From: Diphasiastrum complanatum
Taxonomy: Eukaryota > Streptophyta > Lycopodiopsida > Lycopodiales > Lycopodiaceae
DNA length: 64,000 nucleotides
Assembly: GCA_029204225.1 (NCBI GenBank)
Contig: CM055109.1
Location: forward strand, 18,407,590 to 18,471,589
Direction: 5' to 3'
Part shown: piece by piece, positions 31,721 through 43,900 of the stretch
How positions within the stretch are numbered: the first letter of the stretch is position 1
Layout of the letters: every line of letters begins with the position of its first letter
Notes under the pieces: model-generated
What the model saw: only the letters and a program-made list of their open reading frames with translations
Databases searched by the model: none
What the model was told of the DNA's origin: nothing
Translations under genes and position numbers: made by a program

Positions 31721-32477
31721 TATCATGCATAATGAGCTGCATGCGATCCAATGCATTTCTGGTTACTTCCCTCCTTTCCAAAACCTCTTTGTCCTACAAG
31801 CATATCAATCCCTATAAAAATTCAGCTTCTTGACTGGCAACTCGTTCTTTGTACCACTTCCTTGTCCTTCTTTCCCTTTGTATCTAGTGAATTTCATTCT
31901 TTTACCTTGTCTAGAGAGAACTGAGCTTGGGTTGTTGAGGTTCAAAGTGCCAGTACGTATATTAGAGTTTTGGAAGAATTTGTCTTGCAATAGAGAAGCT
32001 AGGTCTTTTAAGCAAGCGCTCAATTTCTCTAATATTTTCAGCATTGCCTAGATGTGCAAGGAGTTGGCAGAGGGATTTGCGGCGAGTTCAATGGATGCGT
32101 CTATCAGGTATTGGCGTAAATAGAGAAAAGTAATGTGTGCTTTGACCATTTCCCTAGCATGCTTGTGTAGACAAAGAAAAAAGGCATTGAGTTGCCAGGG
32201 AAGAAAATGCTCAGGTTATTCATCATGTGCCAGATGACATGGTCAAACCAGATAATGGAGGACTAAACATTTGTCACCACATCTACATTTGAAAAAAAGT
32301 TTGTTCCAGTTCCAAATTCTGGCTTGGTGGAGATTCATTCTATTGAAACCAATGTCAAATGCATAGAAAAAGAGGAAGATAGTATATTCTATTGCGCACA
32401 ATAAGTTTTTTTTTTGTCGTTTGAATTCTTTTTGTTCGATTCTATTTGAACTATAGTTTTCACACCTCTTTCCAACA
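31721..32477. other. no gene seen; contains the end of a copia LTR
   Basis: A short basic open frame on minus (31805-32044) is not recognised. The last part, ending ...CCAACA at 32477, should be the 3' end of the 5' LTR of the next copia element. The LTR start could not be fixed. Confidence 0.4.
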
Positions 32478-32652
32478 TGGTATCAGAGTCTTGATTCTTC
32501 AAGGCCTAATACTATATCAGAGCACAAGATCTTATACTTGATCTTTTTTGTGATATCAAATTATTCTTCAGTTTGAATCAATTTGTTTCGGTATCAGAGA
32601 ATTGATTTCCACAGCACGATATCTCTCTTAGTGTCAATATACTAAAGTTTCA

Positions 32653-33400
32653 GATGGATTCTCAAAGTCAAGCCGGTCTTATCACAGACAAGCTGATTGG
32701 ATCCAATTATCCTTGATAATTGCCAATGAAGCCTAAAGACGACACAGATGACTCAAAGTGGAAATCGAAGGATGGTAAAGCTTTCGCGCTTATTATCTTC
32801 AATATATTAGATAATCAGATTGGCCACGTAGCTGAAGCCAAAACTTCAAAAGAAGTTTGGGACATCATGAGCTCCTTATATGATGTGAGAGACGTAACTA
32901 CCAAGTTGCGTCTTCGAAGGAAATTCTTTACACTCAAGATGTCGAACAATGATTCTCTTCATAATCGTATTAACCAATTTAAGAATCTCTTACAACAGAT
33001 GGCCGCTATCAGATCAGTCATAGACGATCAAGACGCAATTATGACATTACTTTCAAGCCTACCCTCTACATATGAGAACTGGGTGATGATCATCACGACA
33101 CACTCAGATTTAACTCTTACCAGAGTTATCACTATGTTGCTGCAAGAAGATAATCGAAGAAGTCAAGACACTTCGTCTACCTCTTCGTCTCATGCTCTAT
33201 ATGTCAACAAGGGCTCGAAACGACAGAAGCAAAAAAGCTTCAAGCAGTCTACATCGAATCAGAAATAGACTCAAAGTCAAGAACAATCACAGAATCCACA
33301 TTCGCGAATAAGAAGATGTTTTGCAAGTATTGCAAGTGAAATAGCCATGAGATCTAGGATTGCCGAATTCTCAAATCAAAGAATGCAGCCAAGCAACCTG
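32653..33400 (+). pseudogene. copia gag (element 2) with broken zinc knuckle
   Basis: The gag starts MDSQSQAGLITDKLIGSNYP at 32653. An early stop follows (TGA at about 32716), then the frame 32720-33268 with the UBN2 core (EVWDIMSSLYD, LRRKFFTLKM, LLSSLPSTYENWV). The zinc knuckle after it (MFCKYCK then stop, HEI, stop, DC) has stops in place of conserved residues. Confidence 0.85.
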
Positions 33401-33440
33401 ATCACAAGCAAATATAGTTACAACATCTCCTGAAGTCGAA

Positions 33441-35110
33441 ATGGACGAAGGCACTTTTATGGTCAAAGACAAATACGCGAATTCGAATGATTCGTGGTTT
33501 CTGGATTCTGGAGCTACTCAACATATAACTAATCATCGTGAGATTTTCCATTCCTATACGTCTTACAACACAAAGAAGTATGTTCATCTTGGTGATAATA
33601 GCACTCACATTATCGAAGGTGAAGGTACTGTAAGATTAAGATTCCAGCATGATTAATTCAAACTACTGTCAAAAGTCTTGTATGTATCTAAACTCTCTGC
33701 AAATTTGTTATCAGTAAGTAGAATTACTAATTTAGATCATAGGGTAGAATTTGAGTCTGATCAATGCCAAATTATTGATAGGACAAATAAGATCCTTGCA
33801 CTCAACAAGAGGCATGGATACTTATATAGACTGGCTCGTTGATATTTTGACACTAGTCAAGTCTTGAAAGCCTCTGTTCTTGTCAATAAAGCATTACTTT
33901 GGTATTATAGATTAGGACACTTGAATCATACATCTGTGTCGAACATGTCCAGACAATCCTTAGCACTTGATCTCGACTATCCAACCACCAAAGTCGACCT
34001 CCTTGTTTGTCATAGCTGCATTATTAAAAAACAAACTAGGATTCTTTTTAGATCGAGTCATAGGCTTGCAGCAAAAGATGTTCTAGACATTGTTCATTCA
34101 AATATATTCATCCAATGCAAATTCTGTCATTGCTTGATGCAAAGTATTTCATTATTCTCATTGACAAATATTCTAGAGGAATAGTTGTTTATTTTATTAA
34201 GCAGAAATCGGAGGCTTTCAAAATCTTTTGACAATTCAAAGAGCGTGTAGAAATGGAAACTGGTAAAAGAATTACAACCGAAAGTAGACTTCATTAGCAT
34301 TATCAACAACTAAATTAAAATACATTACTGCCACAAATGCTACTTAATAAGCAATTTGACTCAGAAATATACTCGTAGATATCAACCTTGCTCAATAACA
34401 ATCATTATTTTTTATTGTGACAATTAAAGCATAGTTGCACTATCCCCAAATCTAAGATTTCATTCTCGAAGTAAGCATATTGAAATCAAATGTCACTATG
34501 TGAGGGAGACAGTGATGAGCAAGGAAATTTTACTATAGGGGGAGCTAAATATTTTCTAACCTTTATTGATAATTTTTCTACAAGGATTGTGAGTTATTTT
34601 CTCAAGAACAAATTTGGAACATTAAGTTCTTCAATAAGTTTAAAGAATCTATAGAAACTTAGACTTCAAGAAGGATCAAAGCTCTATGTACTGATGGAGG
34701 GGGATAATTTATATCCAATCAATTCAAGGATTTCTACAAGACACTCGACATAGTGGTAGAGAAGGGTGTTATTAGTTTCAGTAAGGACATTAAATCCTCC
34801 ATTGGAGTGAATAACATAGTTGTAGTGGTAGGATGTTTTATTAGTTTCGATAAGGACTTTAAATCCTCATGATTGATATGACTCAGCTTAGTCAAATGGA
34901 GTAGTCGAAAGGAAAAATCAAACTCTCATACAGAGTGCAAATAGCATGTTGGCCCACGTCTCCCTTCCTAAACATTTTTGGGTTAATATAACAAGCTACT
35001 CACCTTAGTTCAATGGAGTAGCCGAAAGGAAGAATCGAACTCTCTTACATAGTGCAAAGAGCATGTTGTCCCCGATAGTTCGTCCATAGGCTTTGGAAAA
35101 TCGAATCATC
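33441..35110 (+). pseudogene. copia protease, pre-integrase and integrase (element 2)
   Basis: The protease block SWFLDSGATQHITNH is at about 33493. The pre-integrase block WYYRLGHLNHTSVSNMS, with the HxxCxxC-type zinc residues (CHSC), is at 33864-34184. Integrase core pieces follow: YFLTFIDNFSTRIV near 34550, then SNGVVERKNQTLIQSA near 34900. The last piece is present again at about 35010 as FNGVAERKNRTLLHSA, so a ~110-base segment is duplicated in tandem. Many stops. Confidence 0.8.
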
Positions 35111-35502
35111 ATTCTTTCCTTCCAACACCAAGAACACAAGGTATGCAAGCTGTAGAAAGCTCTGTACGGGCCGAAGCAAGCTCCAAGGTCTTGGTTTGAT
35201 AGTTCGACTATATGAGCTTTGAAAGAAATCTCAACTAGTTTAGCCAAGATTAGTCATATTTTGGTTAATTGTCAATATTAGGCCAATATGCATTTTAGAC
35301 TTAGAGATAAACTTTATGAAAGTTATTTTAGTCAAAGTTCATTTGAATTATCACTTTTGAAAAGTGTGGGAAAGTTAGGAAGTCGAGTTTGGAAGGTTCA
35401 AATTCGAACACTTAATAGTAGGGTATTTGTTATGGAGGGAAACCAAGATCATTAGTGAGACATGGGCCTGCTATAAACGGATGTAAACTCTTGGAAAAAG
35501 AT

Positions 35503-35506
<4 letters not shown>

Positions 35507-35594
<88 letters not shown>
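35507..35594. repeat. (TC)44 microsatellite
   Basis: 88 uninterrupted bases of TC between copia elements 2 and 3, possibly inside the LTR of element 3. The Arg-Glu and Ser-Leu open frames across it are artefacts. Confidence 0.97.
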
Positions 35595-35597
<3 letters not shown>

Positions 35598-36479
35598 ATA
35601 CTTATGCATGAGTTCTCTTGGGTTCATCTATCCATTGGTGCACTATCTTGATGATAGCTTGCAATCTTGTGTGTAGAATTCTCATATTTTGCTATTTTTG
35701 GATCCACACGTGACAAGTATGGTAGGGTATTGTTATTGTATGGACAACAACTTCATTTTATCATATATTTTATGTTTGGTCAAGTTCTTATTGATTTCTC
35801 ATCTCTTTCATCAAGTAAATGTTGATTTTTCTACATTGGCAATGTTGTAGATTGTGTTGACTTTCTAACCAAAGATCAAGGGACACATTTTGGATTTTAA
35901 TGGTCTAAAATTCTTCACATGGTATCAGATCTCTTGTGTTTCAAGTTACGAAAGGATCAACCACATTTATCAAAGATTTGGAGGAGATAACAATGCTAGA
36001 GCATGCTAGATTGATTTCTACTCAAAAATCGAGTTCTTTGCATATGTAGATTGGATCTTTTGTAGGTCAAAACTCAATTTAGGTTTATGAACTTGAGAAA
36101 TTTCAATTTCACACGTGGCTTAGTGGATTTGGATGATTTTTGATGCATTAGGAAGGTCTCAATAGAGGCTACAAGATTCTATATCAAAATTTAGGCAATT
36201 GCATGTAGAATTTGGAAGATTCAATTTTTTGTGATTTTGTCAAAATCCTAATTTTAATTGGATCTCTATTTTTTGAAGTTGCTGCACTTTAATAGAGTGT
36301 GTTTCAATCTTAGAAAGTAGCAAGATTCATTAGATTGTTGGTAGATCATAAGTCGATCAAGAATTCTTCATTCTATGTATTGATTTGCTAGTATTAGTGC
36401 TAGAAGAGAATTGAGAGCTCCATATCTTAGTGATTTTTTTTTAATACATTTTTTGTCACTCAAAAGAGTGCTTTGAGCA

Positions 36480-37300
36480 TTGGAACACGTTGAGAGGAGA
36501 AGACCAGGTCAGTTCAACATGGCTACAAGTGGACGCTTTATGTTGGAGAACAATGATAGGCTTACCGCAATCAACTATTCTACTTGGAAGGTGAGGATGG
36601 AGTTCTTATTGGAGATGAATGAGTTGATGGAGATTGTTGCATGTGTGGAGGAGAGGCCTCAAGCACCTCAAGATCAAGTGAGGTAAGACAAGAGAGCAAA
36701 TAAAGCTCTACACATGATCAAGATGAATGTTACCAATGAGCTACTCAAGGAGATTGGTAAGAGCAATTCATCTAGGCTTGGGAAGATTTGAAGAACCTTT
36801 ATGAATCCAAGTCCACATCTAAAGTGTTGACTCTAATAAGAAAAATCTTGTATGAAAAAGAAGGAAGAGAGTACTCATGCTTTTGTATTGAGAGTTAACG
36901 CATTTATTGATGAACTAGCATGTATTAAAGAGGCATTAAGGAAGAAGTACTTTTTCAAGTTATTCTTAATGGCTCGTTGGATGATCATGCTAACCTTGTT
37001 CAAATCTTTTCTATTCATAAGACTTTGCCAAGAATTGTGAATTTGCAAGAGATTTTGGTGAATGAAGAGTATAGGCTTCAATCAAGAGAGGTGGATCTAC
37101 ATCAACATCTCAATATGAAGATGAGGCTATGTTCATCAAAGGCAAGTTCAAGGGCAAAGGCAAAGGCAAGTGGTCAAAGGGTCAAGATCAAGGTTAGCCT
37201 TCCTCTTTTGTTGGGAAGAAGAAAGATAGGTCAAAGTTAAAGTGCTTCTATTGTGGAATCAAAGGGCATTTTGCTAGTGAATGTTTGAAGAAGCAAAGAG
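36480..37300 (+). pseudogene. copia gag (element 3), frame-broken
   Basis: The gag starts near 36520 (MATSGRFMLENNDRLTAINY, then STWKVRMEFLLEM), the usual copia N-terminus. The UBN2 region continues through several frames (KKKEESTHAFVLRVNAFIDEL at 36852). It ends with an intact zinc knuckle CFYCGIKGHFASEC at about 37243-37284, in frame with the protease. Confidence 0.82.
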
Positions 37301-37755
37301 ATGAAGGTAGCAAGAAAATCAAATTTACTACTAACGATGAGGATCTAGGTGGTTGTGATTCTCTTTTGATTTGTTCTTCAAGTCCAATATCAAGTGAAGG
37401 TGACAAAGATTCATGGTGGATTGATAGTGGAGCTAGTTCACACATGGCTAGTCACAAGGAGTTATTTACTTCTTTGGTCACTTATGATGGAGCCAAGAAA
37501 GTGATACACATGGCCAATGGTAGTAAGTGTGTGATTGAAGGTATTGGTTCAATTCCTATTTGTCTTTCTACTTATAGGAAAGCAAGACTTGATGGTGTTA
37601 TTTACATTCCTTCACTTTCAAAGAAATTGTTAAGTGTTGGTCAAATGATAAAGAAAGGATACATGGGCCTTTATGTGATGGGTGCGAATACAACTATATT
37701 TGGTTGTCTATGTAAAGGTAGCATGTGTGAATTCAACTTAACAAAATCGTTTTAA
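37235..37755 (+). pseudogene. copia zinc knuckle and aspartic protease (element 3), open but truncated
   Basis: An open frame of about 170 codons runs from the zinc knuckle through the catalytic WWIDSGASSHMASHKE block (about 37413-37460) and the GVIYIPSLSKKLLSVGQM block, ending at 37755 where integrase should follow. It is free of stops, unlike its gag, but has no polyprotein context left. Confidence 0.8.
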
Positions 37756-37859
37756 AACACTAGTATATATTTGAATTTGTGTTTTCCATTAGAATAACTT
37801 TTGGAACAATTAAAGTTGACCTAACCTAAAGGCCAATGAATAAGTGGCCCATGGGCCCT

Positions 37860-38480
37860 CCTTCTAGATCCCTATATTTCTATGAACCATTGACTTGTGA
37901 CTAATCCAACATTTTTATCAATCTTTATGCACATCCTAGTACTTTTGCCAAAAAAAAAAAAAAGTAAAACCATTTTGAACCTATGAAAAAGTATACTACC
38001 ATAAGCAACAAAATTCCTCTCTTGCTCCTTAGAAGGAATTGGTCATTCAAACCCAACCAACTTTGCTCGTTCTCTCTCCAAACATGAATCAATTCCCCTC
38101 TTATTTCCCAATTCCCTCTGGCTATGTCTTTTGAGATCAAATCAATTCAAGCTTCCTCCTCTTGGACCTATGTATTCTACTAATCCCTATATTCCTATGA
38201 TCTCACCATCAACCTATGACTAATCCAACACTTTTATCAATCTTTATGCACATTCTAGTACTTTTGCCAAAAAAAAGTAAAACCATTTTGAACCTATGGA
38301 AAAGTATATTGCCATAAGCAACACAATTCCTCTCTTGCTCCTTAGAAGGAATTGGCCAGCCAACTTTGCTCATTCTCTCTCCAGACATGAATCAATTCCC
38401 CTCTTATTTTCCAACTGTCTCTGTTGATCAAATTAATTCAAGCTTCCTCATCTTGGACCTATGTATTCTACTAGGCGATC
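37860..38480. repeat. tandem duplication, ~320-bp unit, two copies
   Basis: Copy 1 (about 37864-38190) and copy 2 (about 38192-38480) share long blocks, such as CTTTATGCACAT and AGTACTTTTGCC before an A-run, then GTAAAACCATTTTGAACC. The A-run is longer in copy 1. Some short deletions separate the copies. Confidence 0.85.
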
Positions 38481-40984
38481 GTCCTCTTAATATCTAAAAC
38501 CCCATTACTGCTTTGGCATCATTGCAGTATTATGCAACATCTAGATTGTTTGAAATCTATCAATTGGGCAGGAGTTCTAGTGTGTCCACCATTAATTGCA
38601 TCAATTATGTATACGTTTTACTATTGTATAATGTGTTGTGTATTATTGTGTAATTCAATTTCAAGAAAAATGATCTATCTATACTCGCCAAAGAAACACA
38701 CAAGCCATCTTTGTGTCTAGGTATACCTCCTACAAATTGGTCCAAAAAACAAAGAAGTGAAATGCTCCTAAAAAATGATGAGCTATTCAAAGGTTTACAG
38801 CCTAAAGCAAAATTTGGATTGGAATTAGTTTGCAAACTCCAATGTGTTGTTTCAAGCAAACAAGCATGTACATTATCTTTTTAGACTACTGGACACATCA
38901 TTGTTACTATTAAACAATGTCACTTACAAATGTTCATGATCATACTCATGAGGTTTATATATCTATATATGTCCAAGATAAGAATAAAACCTAACAAAGG
39001 AGACGTGCAATCTTTAACCCTATGTAATCCGACCATGGAGTTGAATCATCATTTTCATAGCAAATAGAAAAGCAAGGTTATCCATGATTCATCTTTGAAG
39101 CTTCTAATGACAATCAATTCATTATTTCATAGCAACGAAATTTTTTTTGGGGAAAACTTGATTTTTTTTCTTGTTCCAAGCCATCAACGTATGTGCTATG
39201 TAGTATGGATCATGACCATAGGTATTTGGGGGGGGGGGGGGGGGGACTCGTGAGTTTTAGCTCTCGCATAACGATTCAAGATTGATCATTCATTAATTGT
39301 AATCTACATTATCTAAACACTATTAAAAAAACACCGGTTTTTTGCCATAATAGAAGGCTAGAAATAAAATCCACCATAAAAGTGTTGCTAATTCTTTCCC
39401 ATTTCAAACCATCAATGCATGTACTATGCAATATGGATCATGACAATAGGTATTAGGAGGGACTCTGGAGTTTCGAATTTCAAAGTCAGAATTCAAGATT
39501 GATCATTAATTAAATTTTATTCTACGCCTAAACACTAAAAAAGCACTTGGTTTTGCCATAATAGACAGCTAAAAATAAAATTCTCTCCCAAATGAAAACC
39601 CTAAAACCATTTCATTGTTTCTTTCCCAGGGTTGCTGTTTCAAACCCATTTCAAAGAGGCCCATGAAACATTGAATTGATCTATGGCTAATAGCTTTCAT
39701 TATTTTTGTATGTCATGATGTATGGTGGTTTCTTTTCGATCTTTGAAAGTAAATGTTTCCCGACTTGCACTAGAGAACTAGCAACCATCTCTTGAGGCTA
39801 AGGCTATAGGCTGTACCATTTCAAACCCACCTCATACCATTGATGGATGACCTTTGACATGCAACCATTTTTAAGATGGCAAGTGCTCATTGAAATCTAA
39901 ATTGTAGTGATGAGGACACTAGCGCTCTCTTCAGTAGAGTTACAGCAATTTTACCCTATGGGCTCACACAGTCAAAGTAAGTTCCTCGAATTAGTCAAAG
40001 AGACTATAAAGACCATTGGAAAGTTTGAAATTCATCGTACTTATACTACATACCTAGTAATATAGCACCTTTATCTTTCTGTGGCAAAAGCAAACCTTTC
40101 TTACAGAGCTTGTCAACAATCCTCTTTTAAATAACAAACTCAGACCACTTTCACTTTTGGCAAGCCATAGTAGATTAGAAGTCGGCTAGGCCCTTGTGAA
40201 GTTGATCCAAATGAACTAATCTTTCTTCAAGATTATGTGTGAGGTAACTACTTGGCATTATTTTCACGATTCAACATACATTTATAGGCTGTACAGAGTC
40301 ACGTAGACAGGACTTGTAGAATTTGTCTTGTATGTCAAACTTCCTCAGTTGCAGAAGCTTATTGATAATAAGGACACTATAAATTTGATATTGTGCTCCA
40401 TAAAAATAAGAACTACTCTTCCAGATCAACAATTATGTTGGTTATTAGCAACAAAAAAACAATACGTGTTGTCATTGTTACTTCCCTCACTTGCAAAACA
40501 ATAGCCAGGAAAGAGGCATATCATTAACAGCAGATTCTTGAACAGTCCCAAATTACAAAAAACAAAGTAATCATGTAGATAGAATATGAACAACATGGGC
40601 TCACTAAAACTTTAGGATGACTTTCCATGTTACACAAACTGAAAGACCTCCATTTTCTCAAGAATGCCTCAACTTTTGCTGATGGTTTTGGTTATATGTT
40701 TAAGGTATGCCATACATAGCTTCAGTGAAAATGTCCATTCACAAAGAATCCCAAGATAAATGGAGCAGCAAATGGAAATATACAGCCACTGCAGAGTAGC
40801 ATAGAACTGAGTACCCCTAATGGTGTGTCCAGAGCTGTGATTGAGGGAAGTAATTCTTTCCATATTGCATGATGAGAAGTTGAACCATCCAATGGAGATG
40901 ATGCACTATGTTACGTGTTGGTGCTGCACTACATTAAGCTTATTGAATGAGCTCTAATGTCCAAATTTCAGTTAGAACAATTTT
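38481..40984. other. intergenic and BUD13 3' flank; no gene seen
   Basis: No domain is recognised. An imperfect ~230-bp direct duplication (39179-39385 and 39408-39590; both contain TATGGATCATGAC) and an 18-base G run (39228-39245) lie here. The part next to 40985 must include the BUD13 3' UTR. Confidence 0.55.
39179..39590. repeat. diverged tandem duplication with an internal G18 run
   Basis: Shared blocks in order: TATGGATCATGAC, ATAGGTATT, TTCAAGATTGATCATT, AAACACTA and TTTGCCATAATAGA. The first copy has GGTATTT followed by 18 G; the second reads GGTATTAGGAGGG, so the G run is an expansion in one copy or an assembly problem. Confidence 0.65.
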
Positions 40985-43900
40985 TCACATTTCAGACACT
41001 GACCAAAGATAAGCTTCAAGCTCAGTAGCTTTTTTCTCGTTCTTTTGTTTGAACAATTCTTTCTCGTGACCTGCAGATTCATTTCCAGAAACGTTGTTAT
41101 TTGCCAAAGCACAATGGATACATGCTGAACTAATGCATCATACATATCAGGACGTCTCAACTTTTTAACAGGAAGATAAACATCAAAGAAATTGTTCTTA
41201 CTACCATTGAGACTTGAATCTGACCTGTACTGCGATCAACACCATCCCAGTGTCGTCCTGGTTTGATACCATACCGATTTAGGGGTGGGCCAATTCCTCG
41301 TTTGAGCCAGCTATGCTGAGGTATTCCTTGTGGTATGATGAAGCCAGATTCTTTCATCTGATCGTTCATTCCGAAGTCCTCCAAAACAGGCTCGATGCTT
41401 TTCTTCTGCAAACCCAACCCTGGCAGTTAGAAAACCTTCACTCATAACCTGAAAACTTTCAAAATGGCATGTCCTGTGTATGACTACTAACCTTAACAAG
41501 GTGGGCCATGGGATCTTCCCACCGCACTCTCTCTCTCAAAAGCTTGTCCAGTTCCGCATCATCCCTATATGTATAGAAAATATTGAAATTTCTTCTTATA
41601 TGCTTAAACTTCTCTACATTTTCTGCAGATTGCTCTTTATTAGCTCAACAGAATCCTAAAGTTTCATCACATGACATGGACCAAATGTAAAACGCTTGGA
41701 CATCCCATTGATAAACTACAACATGTAAATGCAATAAGCTATAGATGTACATGCAACAACTATAGTAGGAAAGACAATGATGCAAACAAATTATGTGCCA
41801 ATATATGAAAGAAATGATCTGTCGATAAACCTTAGAAATTGGAGTTCTGACATTCCTATATGAAAAAAACCAAGTGTCGTTAATGGCCTGCAAAGTGGAT
41901 CTGCAATACCTCAGTTTGTTGAAATAGGATTAAACAAGTTGCAAAGAGATCTAGTAATAAGCTGCAGAATACCGTGAGCGCGCAAATGGCATATTTTTCT
42001 CCTTTTCTAGTTCTGCTCTCCTAGCTTCAGCTTCCCTCTTTTGAGCTATTCCTTTTCCCCACTCCAAAGGTTCATCCTGCAAGTAAGCAAACATAAGAAA
42101 TAATAAGCAATTAACTAACTAGCTCACTACTTGCAAATTGGATACACAAATAACAAGAACTGAAGAACTCTGGAGTCTTAATACTCGAAAGAAACAATCA
42201 ACAAACTCATAAATATCTATTGAAGGATATAAAAGCACAACATTACAATGCCATAAGCCTACTCCCAATGACTTCATTATGCCACATATCACAACCACAT
42301 CTACCATTGATATCTATTATCGACTATGAAGATGAAATGATTGTTCCTTGAAACCTTAGAAACCTGTTCTAACCATTTCAGGCCGGAACGTACTGTATGT
42401 TCTGGAATGTACTAGTATGGAATGAGTATTTTATTTTATTTTTAGGTTAAAAAATGCAGCAGGGCCCCAATTTCCAAACAGTTTGGTTTTGGGATTTTTG
42501 GGGAGTGTGCCTAGCTCAAACGGGGCGACTGATTGAGGGATGGATCTGCTGGCCAGAGTTTACCAGATTCTGGAACAGGCAACAATGATCAAATGCATGT
42601 GCAAAATCCGGCAGATGTTGAGCTGAAACTGTTTTGACTTTACCTTTCACAGTTTCAGCAGATTTATCCAAAAAGAAGGCCCTTGATGCTTGTAGCTCAA
42701 AATGGATGCAGCATAGAGAAGTTTCTCTGCAGAACTATCAGACCCTCACATATCACCTATTTAGAACTTCGTAACTGGTAAATCTACTGCAGATTTCTTG
42801 CTTGTTTTTTACAGTATGAATTGCCTGAAGATCCCATCCAGTTCCAGTTTATCTGCCCTCCTCACAGACCAATGGCTCACTGTTGCAATTTTGTGGTTTT
42901 TTATGTACCCTAAAGGCCCCTAAAGGCATCCCTATGAAAGCCTTAAATCCCCTTTCAAGATTTAGAATTTTATTGGTGTATGATAAAACATTTTTTTCTT
43001 GGAGGGGCCTTGTTCCAGAACAGGCAACTATGCTTGCAACTATAGTTTGTTGAAATGCTCCAAATTCACTATCAACAAGTGTTTCAACAACTTAAATATA
43101 CTTCCCCACTTAAAAGTCCTGTAGCTCTAAGAAATATACTCTAAAGATGTACCTTCAATAATGGGCATACACCTTGAACAGAAATTGGAGCTCTTGTTTT
43201 GAATTCTCATTGTCTGCCTCAACAAAAAAATCCTGTCATTACCTAGAAAGAATCTCCAGAAACTCAAAATAGTCACAAAGTTTTAAAACTTAAACCTTGT
43301 CAACTTGATTAGAATTTCAATATGTTAAAAAAAAATGTAACTGGATGGCGAAGTGAATAGGGTAGGGTTGCTAAAAATTTGCTAATAATGAATACAAAAG
43401 TGACTAGAATCGTCAGACAGATAATAAAATATTTTGACTTCACACTGCACAAATTAAAGGTGATTAAAATCTAGAATTTTAACTTTCAACAGTAAATGTT
43501 AAAATTTGGGAATGTAACAATTTTGAAAACTTGAATGTTCAATATTTAGTTTGATGCAATAGTATTCTGTAAGATGTACATTATAGATAATCATGATAAA
43601 TTGTACGAGTCTTGAAATATTGGTTCTAATTCTTACATTTTTTAAATCTCAAAATTCAAATTCAAACTTCGCATTTCAATTATGAAATTTTTTTAACCAT
43701 CACAACTCCTTTGTCAATCAAATTGTCATTCTATGGATTGCAATTCATAATAGATAACAGGGTGCGTCATGTACTAATTGTATGGTTTTTTGTGCAATCT
43801 GTTTGCACATCTGAGATATAAATCTTGAACTTGCTGTAGTTTGGCACATCAAAATGGAAAAATTTGATTGACCAAGGAATCCAATTAGTGATTGGATATA

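Larger units (their letters stand above)
32478..35250 (+). mobile_element. Ty1/copia element 2, degraded, 3' truncated
   Basis: A primer-binding site (TGGTATCAGAG, 32478-32488) is followed by gag, zinc knuckle, protease, pre-integrase and integrase fragments in order. No RT/RNase H or 3' LTR is seen; recognisable sequence ends near 35110, within integrase, and the strand then changes to unrelated sequence. Confidence 0.85.
35920..37755 (+). mobile_element. Ty1/copia element 3, 5' part only
   Basis: A primer-binding site TGGTATCAGA (35920-35929) follows an LTR end ...TTCACA (35919). The leader, gag and protease follow and the element stops after the protease. The LTR start is not fixed but may be near 35428 (TGTTATGG). 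Confidence 0.82.

Noticed and set aside
31805-32044. A 79-residue basic ORF on minus
   Set aside because: No family match. It lies between two retroelements and is short enough for chance.
35430-35676. Arg-Glu-rich and Ser-Leu-rich open frames
   Set aside because: They are translations of the TC microsatellite on opposite strands.
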